This document shows positions 19,503 to 26,442 of a stretch of DNA of 26,442 nt, piece after piece. The notes beneath the pieces are model-generated. The model ran no database searches, had not been told where the DNA came from, and was given only the letters and a program-made list of their open reading frames with translations. Numbering within the stretch: position 1 is the stretch's first letter; each line of letters starts with the position of its first letter. Origin of the DNA: an uncultured Oscillospiraceae bacterium. Lineage in GTDB: Bacteria > Bacillota > Clostridia > Oscillospirales > Oscillospiraceae. The position numbers were made by a program, and so were the translations under genes. Location of the stretch: the NCBI GenBank assembly GCA_900763965.1, contig CAAFMG010000025.1, positions 1 through 26,442 of the forward strand, in the 5' to 3' direction.

Positions 19503-22500
19503 ATGCTGCGAATTCTTATGGGCCGGGATTGGACGGCCAACCGGGATGCGGTGCTGAAACGGATCTCGGAGGATGTATCAAACAAACAGACCGGGCGGAT
19601 CCTCATTGTCCCGGAACTGATCAGCCATGATATGGAGCGCAGGCTTTGCCGGTGGGCAGGGGATACCGCCAGCCGGTATGCCCAGGTGCTGTCCTTTACC
19701 CGGATGGCCCGGCGGGTGTCTGACGATATGGGCAATGCGGCCATGGCCTGTCTGGACAGCGGCGGCCGGGTGGTAGCCATGGCGGCGGCGGCCCGGCAGC
19801 TGAGCAGCCGACTGAAGGCCTATGCCTCCGTGGAGACAAAGCCGGAGTTCCTCACGGGACTGATTGATGCCGTGGATGAATTTAAGCGCTGCTGCATTAC
19901 CCCGGCGGATCTGATGCAGGCTGCCCGGGAAACGGAGGGAAGCCTTGCCCAGAAGCTGGAGGAGCTTTCCCTGCTGATGGAAGCCTACGACAGTCTGTGC
20001 AGCCGGGGCAAGCGGGATCCCAGAGATCAGATGACCTGGCTGCTGGAACAGCTGGAAATGGGCAGCTTTGGCAGGGATCACACCTTCTACATAGACGGTT
20101 TCCCGGATTTTACCCGGCAGAATCTGGCCATTATCCAGCATCTGATCCAGGTTTCCCCCAGTGTCACCATAAGCGTCACCTGCGACAGCCCGGATTCCCA
20201 TCTGCTGGCCTTTGAAAAGGCGGCACAGACGGCCCGTGAGCTGATCCAGATGGCCAAAAAGGCCGGGGTGGCGGTGGTCATGGAGACGATCCCCGGGGAA
20301 AATCCTGCCATGGAGCCGGTGCGTGAGCGCCTGTTTCAGGGCAGCATCCTTTCCGGTATGGCCCAGGGCTTGGTGCATACCTGCCATGCAGATACCCCTT
20401 GGCAGGAGTGTATGGCAGCGGCCCAAACAGTGCGCCGTCTGGTTTCTCAAGGCTGCCGCTACCGGGACATCACCCTGGTGTGTACGGACATGGCGGCCTA
20501 TCAGCCTTTGGTAGATCTGATTTTCCACCGCTTTCACATTCCGGTGTACCGCTCCGGTACCGAGGAGATCTTGCAGCGCAGTGTCATCAGCACGGTGCTG
20601 ACGGCTCTGGATGCGGCTCTGGGAGGCTTTGAACAGCGGGAGATGCTGCGCTACCTTCGTTCGGCACTGTCTGCGCTGGATCCCGACACCTGCGACATGG
20701 TGGAAAACTATGCCATTGTCTGGGGGATCCGCCGCAGCCGCTGGACGGAAAGCTGGGAATTCCACCCGGATGGACTGGGACAGGATTGGGACGATGATTC
20801 CCGGCAGCGGCTGGAACTGCTGAATGAAGCCAGGGAAAAAGCCGTCACGCCCCTGTATCAGCTCCAGCAGGATTTCCGGAAGGCTGGGGATCTGCGAGGG
20901 CAGGTACAGGCGCTGTACGCCTTTCTGGAGGCCATCCACATGGGCGATGCACTGGACAAAATGGCCCAGCAGATGGATGCTGAGGGGGACAACCGCAGTG
21001 CCCAGATTTTGGATCAGCTGTGGGAGATCCTGATTTCCGCACTGGAGCAGATGTACGACGTACTGGGCGAAACCCAATGGGAGCCGGAACACTTTACGAG
21101 ACTGCTTCGGCTGCTGCTGAGCCAGTACGATGTGGGAACCATCCCGCCGGTGCTGGATGCGGTGCAGATGGGCCAGGTCAGCGCCATGCGCTGTCATCAG
21201 CAGCGGCATCTGGTGGTTCTGGGTGCCCAGGAAGGCAGTCTGCCCGGCTACTCCGGTTCCTCCGGCGTGCTGACGGATCAGGAGCGTGTGACCCTGCGGC
21301 AGCTGGGCGTTCCCCTGACCGGCGGCGCCATGGAGGGTATTCAGGCGGAATTTGCGGATATTTATGGGGTTTTCGCCGGGGCCATGGAACAGATCTATGT
21401 GTCCTATTCCGGGGAACAGCCCTCCTTTGTCTATCGCAGATTGTGTGACATGGCTGGCCGGGAGGAGAAACTTCCGGAGGATCAGGGCTTTGCCGGGGCC
21501 GATGCCCGGGAGGCGGGGATCTGGCTTGCCCGGTGGCAGGCAGAGGATCTGGCCCAACGGCTGGGTCTGCTGGATGGTTACCGTCAGGCATGGTCAAAAC
21601 GCAGCTACAGCCTGGGCACAGTGACCCCAAAACAGATCCGGGGGCTTTACGGACAGACACTGAACCTCTCCGCTTCCCAGATCGACCGGCAGGCGGAGTG
21701 CCGGATGTCCTACTTCCTGCGCTATGGCCTTCGGGCCAAGGAGCGGAAGGAGGCCGCAGTGGATCCGGCGGAGTTCGGTACCTTTGTCCATGCGGTACTG
21801 GAAAACACCGCCCGGGAGATCAAGACCCTGGGAGGCTTCCATCAGGTGTCCTTGTCGCAGACGCTGGAAATTGCCCACCGGCACAGTGACGAATATGCCG
21901 CCCAGCGGTTCAGCCAAATCACCTCAGAGCGGTTTACCTACCTGTTCCGGCGCAATCTTCAGGAGCTGGATATGGTTGTGGAGGAGCTGTGGCAGGAGCT
22001 GAGCCAGTCCCTGTTTGAACCGGCTCAGTTTGAGCTGGGCTTCGGCACCGGAGAAGGACAGCCGGCTATTGCCATTCCCAACGGCAGCGTGAACGCCATT
22101 CTCCGGGGCTATGTGGACCGGGTGGATACCTGGAGCCGGGGCGGAACGGATTACTACCGGGTGGTGGACTACAAGACCGGTAAAAAGGATTTTGACTACT
22201 GCGATGTGTACAACGGCGTGGGCTTGCAGATGCTGTTATATCTGTTTGCGCTGCAAAATGCCGATGCAGAGCTGCTGGGCAGCAATCCCATTGGGGTGGG
22301 GGTGCAGTATTTCCCTGCCAGAGCCCCATACCTTCCCTCTGACGGGCGGCTCAGTGCCCAGGAGGCGGACAAGCTGCGCCGTGCCGCCTGGAAGCGGAAG
22401 GGACTGCTTTTGCAGGATGCGGAGATTTTGCAGGCCATGGAACCGGGGGACAGCCTGGTGCGCATGAGCTATACCGTGAAAAAGGACGGAAGCCTTTCCG

Positions 22501-22763
22501 GTGATCTGGCAGACCGGGAGCAGCTGGCAATGCTGAAGGGCTATGTGTTCCGGGTGCTGGCCCGGCTGGTAGAGGGGATCGCCTCAGGCCAGGTGGAGCC
22601 GAACCCCTATACCCGGGGCAGCAGCCACAGCGCCTGCACCTTCTGCCCCTATGGGGCGATCTGCCATGCAGATACCGTTGAAGGGCGGCGCAATTACAAA
22701 ACCATGACCGCCCAGCGGTTCTGGGAAGAAATGGAAAAGGAGATGACCGGCCATGGCAGATAA
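19503..22763 (+). CDS. addB: AddB subunit of the ATP-dependent helicase-nuclease AddAB
   Basis: AddB pairs with AddA to resect double-strand breaks up to Chi sites, preparing ends for RecA. The 1086-residue length is close to the family norm. The C-terminal nuclease domain has GYVDRVD and VVDYKTG (D889, K891), followed by VGLQMLLYLFAL. Four Cys (C733, and C1045, C1048, C1054 in CTFCPYGAIC) match the iron-sulfur staple that encloses the nuclease. The N-terminus reads ILMGRDWTANRDAVLKRI where many relatives have a Walker A GRxGSGKT, so the nucleotide site appears lost. The ATG at 19503 has AAAGGGTG upstream. The end overlaps addA by 11 nt. Confidence 0.94.
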   Translation: MLRILMGRDWTANRDAVLKRISEDVSNKQTGRILIVPELISHDMERRLCRWAGDTASRYAQVLSFTRMARRVSDDMGNAAMACLDSGGRVVAMAAAARQLSSRLKAYASVETKPEFLTGLIDAVDEFKRCCITPADLMQAARETEGSLAQKLEELSLLMEAYDSLCSRGKRDPRDQMTWLLEQLEMGSFGRDHTFYIDGFPDFTRQNLAIIQHLIQVSPSVTISVTCDSPDSHLLAFEKAAQTARELIQMAKKAGVAVVMETIPGENPAMEPVRERLFQGSILSGMAQGLVHTCHADTPWQECMAAAQTVRRLVSQGCRYRDITLVCTDMAAYQPLVDLIFHRFHIPVYRSGTEEILQRSVISTVLTALDAALGGFEQREMLRYLRSALSALDPDTCDMVENYAIVWGIRRSRWTESWEFHPDGLGQDWDDDSRQRLELLNEAREKAVTPLYQLQQDFRKAGDLRGQVQALYAFLEAIHMGDALDKMAQQMDAEGDNRSAQILDQLWEILISALEQMYDVLGETQWEPEHFTRLLRLLLSQYDVGTIPPVLDAVQMGQVSAMRCHQQRHLVVLGAQEGSLPGYSGSSGVLTDQERVTLRQLGVPLTGGAMEGIQAEFADIYGVFAGAMEQIYVSYSGEQPSFVYRRLCDMAGREEKLPEDQGFAGADAREAGIWLARWQAEDLAQRLGLLDGYRQAWSKRSYSLGTVTPKQIRGLYGQTLNLSASQIDRQAECRMSYFLRYGLRAKERKEAAVDPAEFGTFVHAVLENTAREIKTLGGFHQVSLSQTLEIAHRHSDEYAAQRFSQITSERFTYLFRRNLQELDMVVEELWQELSQSLFEPAQFELGFGTGEGQPAIAIPNGSVNAILRGYVDRVDTWSRGGTDYYRVVDYKTGKKDFDYCDVYNGVGLQMLLYLFALQNADAELLGSNPIGVGVQYFPARAPYLPSDGRLSAQEADKLRRAAWKRKGLLLQDAEILQAMEPGDSLVRMSYTVKKDGSLSGDLADREQLAMLKGYVFRVLARLVEGIASGQVEPNPYTRGSSHSACTFCPYGAICHADTVEGRRNYKTMTAQRFWEEMEKEMTGHGR

Positions 22764-25700
22764 GCTGACACCCCAACAGGAAAAGGCGGTATATGACCGG
22801 GGCGGAAAGCTGCTGGTCAGTGCGGCGGCAGGCTCCGGAAAAACCAAGGTGCTGGTGGATCGGCTGATGACCTATCTGACCGATCCGAAGGACCCAGCCA
22901 ATCTGGATGAATTTCTCATCATTACTTATACAAAAGCCGCTGCCTCAGAGCTTCGGGGGAAAATTGCCAAAAAGCTCACAGAGCGGATTGCACAGGAGCC
23001 GGAGAACCGGCACCTGCAAAAGCAGATGCAGCGGCTGTTTCTGACCAAGATCTCCACCGTCCACGGTTTCTGCTCCGACCTTCTGCGGGAGTATGCCTAT
23101 CGGCTGGAGCTTCCGGCGGACTTCCGGGTGGCGGATGAAAACGAGTGCCGGGAGATCCGGGAGGCGGTGCTGACAGAGCTTTTGGATCAGGCCTATTCTG
23201 CCGACCGGGCGGATGGGGATTTTCAGGCATTTGTGGATACCCAGGGATTGGGACGGGACGACCGACTGGTGCCGGAACTGATTCTAAAGGTATTCGACAG
23301 TGCCCGGTGCCACCTGGATCCTGACGGCTGGCTGGAGGAATGTGTGCAAAACAGCTGTGTCGAGGATTTGGAGGATGGGGCCCAGACTGTCTGGGGGCAG
23401 TATCTGATGGCGGATTTCCAAGAATACCTGGCTCAGCAGATCCGGGTTATCCGCCAGTGTGTCCAGGCCGCCGAGGGCTGTGAGGGTATGGAAAAGCCTG
23501 CCCAGAACCTGCGGAAGACCCTGAACCAGCTGGAGGCTTTGGCCAAACTGGATTCCTGGGATGCCATTGTAAGCAATCGCACGGTGGACTATGGCCGTCT
23601 GGTGTTTTCCAAAAAATGCGGCGATGGGGAGCTTGCCGAGCGGATCAAGGCGGCACGGAACGCCTGTAAAAAGGGCCTGGAAAAGAAGCTGACCTATTTT
23701 ACAGATGATTCCGCCCAGATTCTGGGGGATCTGGCCCAATGCGCCGCCGGAACCCGGGGGTTGGTTGCTCTGGTGCGGCAGTTTGACCGGGAGTATGCCC
23801 GGGCCAAGCGCAGCCGCCGGGTGCTGGACTTTGGCGACTTGGAGCAAAAGACCCTGGATCTTCTGGTGGGCAAAAGCCGCACAGAGCCTACAGCTGCCGC
23901 CCGGGAGATCGGACGGCGGTTCCGGGAGATCATGGTGGACGAATATCAGGATTCCAACGGAGTGCAGGATACCATTTTCGATGCCTTGACCCGGGAAAAG
24001 CAGAATTGTTTCCTGGTGGGGGATGTGAAGCAGTCCATCTACCAGTTCCGTCTGGCAGATCCTGGAATCTTTTTGGAAAAATACCGGGCCTTTGTCCCGG
24101 CGGAGGAAGCGGAACCGGGACAGGGGAGAAAGGTGTTTTTGAGCCACAACTTCCGTTCCGGCCCGGAGGTGATCCAGGGGGTGAACGATGTGTTTACGGC
24201 CTGCATGAGCCCCAGGGTGGGAGGACTGGTCTATGGCGAGGCGGAGGCCCTCCGGGAGGGCGTACCCCACGAGCCCCTTCCCAGTCCCGCAGTGGAGCTT
24301 CATGCCCTGGAGATCCGGGAGGATACCTATGCCGAGGAAGCGGCCTTTGTTGCCCAGCGGATCCGGGATATGCTCCGCAATGGGGAAACCGTTCGCGCGG
24401 CGGACGGGGTCAGAGCGGTGCAGCCGGAGGATATTGTGATCCTGCTGCGCTCTCCCGGCTCTGTGGGCAGCGTCTATCAGAAGGCCTTGGAGGAGCAGGG
24501 CATCCGGTGCAGCACCGGCGGCGGAAACGATCTTCTGACGACCCAGGAGATCGGCACCCTGCGTTCCTTCCTGGAGGTCATCGTCAACCCCCGGCAGGAT
24601 ATTCCCCTGATCAGCACCCTGGCAAGCCCTGTTTTCGGCTTCACTGCCGATGAACTGGCCCAGGTGCGCAGTCCCAATAAAAAAGGCAGCTTTTATGATG
24701 CGCTGGTGGATTCGGATCTATCCAAGGCAAAGGATTTTCTGGACGTCCTGACCCAGCTTCGCCGGGAGGCCAGAAATTGCCCCCTGAGCCAGCTTTTGGA
24801 GCGCTGCCTGGAGCTTACACGTCTGGACAGCATTTATGGATCTATGGAGGACGGAGATCTGCGCCGTGCCAATCTGCAAACCTTCTTCCAGCTGGCAGCC
24901 GGGTTTGAGCAGGGAAATCAGCGGGATCTGCCCCAATTTTTGCAGCACCTGACCAGCCTGGAGGACAAGGGTGCGGTGGCCGCCGCCTCCGGCAATGCCG
25001 GGAGTGTGACGATTATGAGCATCCACAAGTCCAAGGGACTGGAATTTCCGGTGGTTTTCCTGTGCGGTCTGTCCCGGAAATTTAACCGGGAGAGCTTGCA
25101 GGCCCAGATCCTGTGCGACAGGGAGTTGGGGCTGGGACTGTCGGTGGCGGATCCCCAGACCCGGATCCGATATCCCTCTGCCGCCAAACGGGCGATCGTG
25201 GTCAAGACGGCCCGGGAGAGCCTGTCGGAGGAGCTGCGGGTACTGTATGTTGCCATGACCCGGGCCAGAGACCGGCTGATCATGACCTACGCTTCCCGGA
25301 ATCTCACCGCCGATTTGCAGGACATTGCCCTGCGGATGGATTTTGACAAGGGAGAGCTTTTGTGCCGGGAGCCGGACTGCCCCGGTCAGTGGGTACTATT
25401 GACTGCCATGCAGCGAATCGAGGCCGGAGCGCTTCACGCCCTGGGCGGGCGGCCGGATCAGACCAGCGTGGGAGACTTTCCCTGGAAGATCACCGTGGAT
25501 TCTGCCCCGGAGCCGGGAACCGGCAGCAGTGCCTTGACGGAGATACAGCAGACCATGCCGGAGGATACGGAGGAAATGCTGCGGCAAAACCTTTCCTTCC
25601 GGTACCCCCACCTGGCTGCGACCCAGGCTCCCTCCAAGCAGACGGCCACCGACCGCAAGGGCAGGGTCAAGGATGCGGAGGCGGCGGAGGACACCCGGCA

Positions 25701-26262
25701 GAGTTACACCTACCTGCGCAAATGGCGCAAGCCCAGCTTCATCACCCAGACCCAGGACGGCAGAGCCTACGGCAACGCCATCCATGGGGCCATGCAGTAC
25801 ATCCGCTATGAGGCCTGCGGCTCTCTTGCCGGGGTGGAGGAAGAGATCCGGCGGCTTTGCCGGGAGGGCTTTCTTTCCCAAGAGCAGGGAGAATTGGTGG
25901 ACTGCGGGGCCATTGCCCGGTTCTTTGAAACAGAGCTTGGGAAAAAGCTGGCTTCCGGCGGGGAATGTTTGCGGGAATTCAAATTCTCTATTCTCGATGA
26001 CGGCAGGCACTACGGTCAGGGTCTGGAAGGGGAACAGGTGCTGCTGCAAGGCGTGGTGGACTGCGCCCTGCTGGAACCGGACGGCATCACCATTCTGGAC
26101 TTTAAAACCGACCGCATCCCGGTATCCGGGATCCCTAAAGCGGCGGAACGCTATCGCTTGCAGGTGCAGACCTACGGCGAAGCCCTGTCCCGGATCTATG
26201 AAATGCCCATCAAGGCCAGCTTCCTGTATTTCTTCCACACCGATACCCTGTGGCCGGTATAA
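22753..26262 (+). CDS. addA: AddA helicase-nuclease subunit
   Basis: AddA is the superfamily 1A 3'-5' motor and second nuclease of AddAB. The 1169-residue protein has motif I AAGSGKT (25-31), motif II VDEYQD (around 396-400), motif III VGDVKQSIYQFR, motif IV LSHNFRSG, motif V SIHKSKGLEFPVVF and motif VI VAMTRARDRL. The C-terminal nuclease has GNAIHGAM, LQGVVDCALL, DFKTD (1116-1120) and YRLQVQTYGEAL. All motor and nuclease residues appear intact. GGAG, about 9 nt before the ATG, lies inside addB, and the genes overlap by 11 nt, as is usual for a coupled complex. It is followed by two stacked hairpins. Confidence 0.97.
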   Translation: MADKLTPQQEKAVYDRGGKLLVSAAAGSGKTKVLVDRLMTYLTDPKDPANLDEFLIITYTKAAASELRGKIAKKLTERIAQEPENRHLQKQMQRLFLTKISTVHGFCSDLLREYAYRLELPADFRVADENECREIREAVLTELLDQAYSADRADGDFQAFVDTQGLGRDDRLVPELILKVFDSARCHLDPDGWLEECVQNSCVEDLEDGAQTVWGQYLMADFQEYLAQQIRVIRQCVQAAEGCEGMEKPAQNLRKTLNQLEALAKLDSWDAIVSNRTVDYGRLVFSKKCGDGELAERIKAARNACKKGLEKKLTYFTDDSAQILGDLAQCAAGTRGLVALVRQFDREYARAKRSRRVLDFGDLEQKTLDLLVGKSRTEPTAAAREIGRRFREIMVDEYQDSNGVQDTIFDALTREKQNCFLVGDVKQSIYQFRLADPGIFLEKYRAFVPAEEAEPGQGRKVFLSHNFRSGPEVIQGVNDVFTACMSPRVGGLVYGEAEALREGVPHEPLPSPAVELHALEIREDTYAEEAAFVAQRIRDMLRNGETVRAADGVRAVQPEDIVILLRSPGSVGSVYQKALEEQGIRCSTGGGNDLLTTQEIGTLRSFLEVIVNPRQDIPLISTLASPVFGFTADELAQVRSPNKKGSFYDALVDSDLSKAKDFLDVLTQLRREARNCPLSQLLERCLELTRLDSIYGSMEDGDLRRANLQTFFQLAAGFEQGNQRDLPQFLQHLTSLEDKGAVAAASGNAGSVTIMSIHKSKGLEFPVVFLCGLSRKFNRESLQAQILCDRELGLGLSVADPQTRIRYPSAAKRAIVVKTARESLSEELRVLYVAMTRARDRLIMTYASRNLTADLQDIALRMDFDKGELLCREPDCPGQWVLLTAMQRIEAGALHALGGRPDQTSVGDFPWKITVDSAPEPGTGSSALTEIQQTMPEDTEEMLRQNLSFRYPHLAATQAPSKQTATDRKGRVKDAEAAEDTRQSYTYLRKWRKPSFITQTQDGRAYGNAIHGAMQYIRYEACGSLAGVEEEIRRLCREGFLSQEQGELVDCGAIARFFETELGKKLASGGECLREFKFSILDDGRHYGQGLEGEQVLLQGVVDCALLEPDGITILDFKTDRIPVSGIPKAAERYRLQVQTYGEALSRIYEMPIKASFLYFFHTDTLWPV

Positions 26263-26268
26263 CGCAAA

Positions 26269-26302
26269 AAAGGACGCTTCCTTTTTACGGGAAGCGTCCT
26301 TT
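26269..26302 (+). terminator. First hairpin after addA
   Basis: A 13-bp stem (AAAGGACGCTTCC, 26269-26281, with 26290-26302) has an 8-nt loop. Only three T residues at the end of the stem serve as T-run, so it may terminate weakly or protect the 3' end. Confidence 0.65.
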
Positions 26303-26311
26303 CAGACTGTC

Positions 26312-26341
26312 GAAAAAGTCCAGCCTGTGCTGGGCTTTTTC
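26312..26341 (+). terminator. Second hairpin after addA, probable main terminator
   Basis: GAAAAAGTCCAGC (26312-26324), loop CTGT and GCTGGGCTTTTTC (26329-26341) pair over 13 bp with one T-G. The CCAGC/GCTGG core followed by GCTTTTT is a good intrinsic terminator on the + strand and, by symmetry, also on the - strand. Confidence 0.8.
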
Positions 26342-26350
26342 CATAATCTA

Positions 26351-26359
26351 TGCTATAAT
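26351..26359 (+). promoter_or_regulatory. Extended -10 promoter element near the right edge
   Basis: TGCTATAAT is a full extended -10. No good -35 is visible, as the preceding bases belong to the terminator. It could drive the gene starting at about 26378. Confidence 0.5.
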
Positions 26360-26377
26360 AATCCCGGGTGATGCAAA

Positions 26378-26442
26378 ATGCTGGAACGTGGAAAAATGGA
26401 ACGAGGAATATACGAAATCGTGGACACCGAGAGTCTGATGCC
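26378..26442 (+). CDS. Start of an unidentified gene, cut by the window edge
   Basis: After the promoter element, an open frame from ATG 26378 (or ATG 26396) runs to the edge without a stop; the second start would give MERGIYEIVDTESLMP. Only about 21 codons are visible and no clear ribosome site precedes either start, so it may not be a gene. No family is recognised. Confidence 0.35.
   Translation, partial: MLERGKMERGIYEIVDTESLM

Noticed and set aside
26250..26438. 62-codon frame running through the terminator hairpins after addA
   Set aside because: It crosses two strong hairpins, has no ribosome site and overlaps the addA end.

Overview
The window is a GC-rich, gene-dense bacterial chromosome segment, most likely from a spore-forming member of the Clostridia of the Oscillospiraceae/Ruminococcaceae type. 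Evidence for this is a spoIIR gene, AddAB rather than RecBCD, the order rpsP-khpA-rimM-trmD, a zinc-ribbon/Big2 surface protein, a protein kinase-like receptor with FN3-like modules, and strong AGGAGG ribosome binding sites with TATAAT promoters. No rRNA, tRNA, CRISPR array, prophage or complete insertion sequence was seen.

Layout. Positions 1-2134 (+) hold the end of rpsP, then khpA, rimM, trmD and a small lipoprotein, closed by a strong terminator. A sirtuin gene follows (+) and converges on a ThrE-family exporter (-) across a bidirectional terminator. Positions 4293-12455 (-) form one compact operon, aroF-tyrA-aroB-aroA-aroC-pheA-aroE/K-aroQ, with gene junctions that overlap or lie within 2 nt. 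It encodes the whole route from erythrose-4-phosphate and PEP to chorismate, plus the first committed steps to phenylalanine and tyrosine. Positions 12563-16079 (-) hold a zinc-phospholipase-C-like protein and a large membrane pseudokinase. Divergent from the pseudokinase is a zinc-ribbon/Big2 membrane protein (+). Then come a MITE-like palindrome, a small DUF378-type membrane protein (-), ispE, spoIIR, addB and addA (all +), and the start of an unidentified gene at the right edge.

The most notable feature is the 5' leader of the aromatic operon (12244-12455, - strand). A good promoter is followed by a ribosome binding site and a 22-codon peptide carrying the run FFFGYYYFF. After it lie a 12-bp hairpin over the Tyr/Phe codons, a segment just after the stop codon that can pair with the 5' arm of the terminator (14 of 15 positions), and a Rho-independent terminator ending next to the aroF ribosome binding site. 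This is the full layout of a ribosome-mediated transcription attenuator sensing both Phe and Tyr. Firmicutes usually control aromatic genes with T-boxes or TRAP, so this is the best candidate for something undescribed here.

Other points worth a second look are an AroE-AroK fusion, a kinase-like receptor whose catalytic-loop Asp is Ala, the spoIIR start sitting at the foot of the ispE terminator, a 161-nt near-perfectly symmetrical palindromic element, and an AddB lacking its N-terminal Walker A motif.
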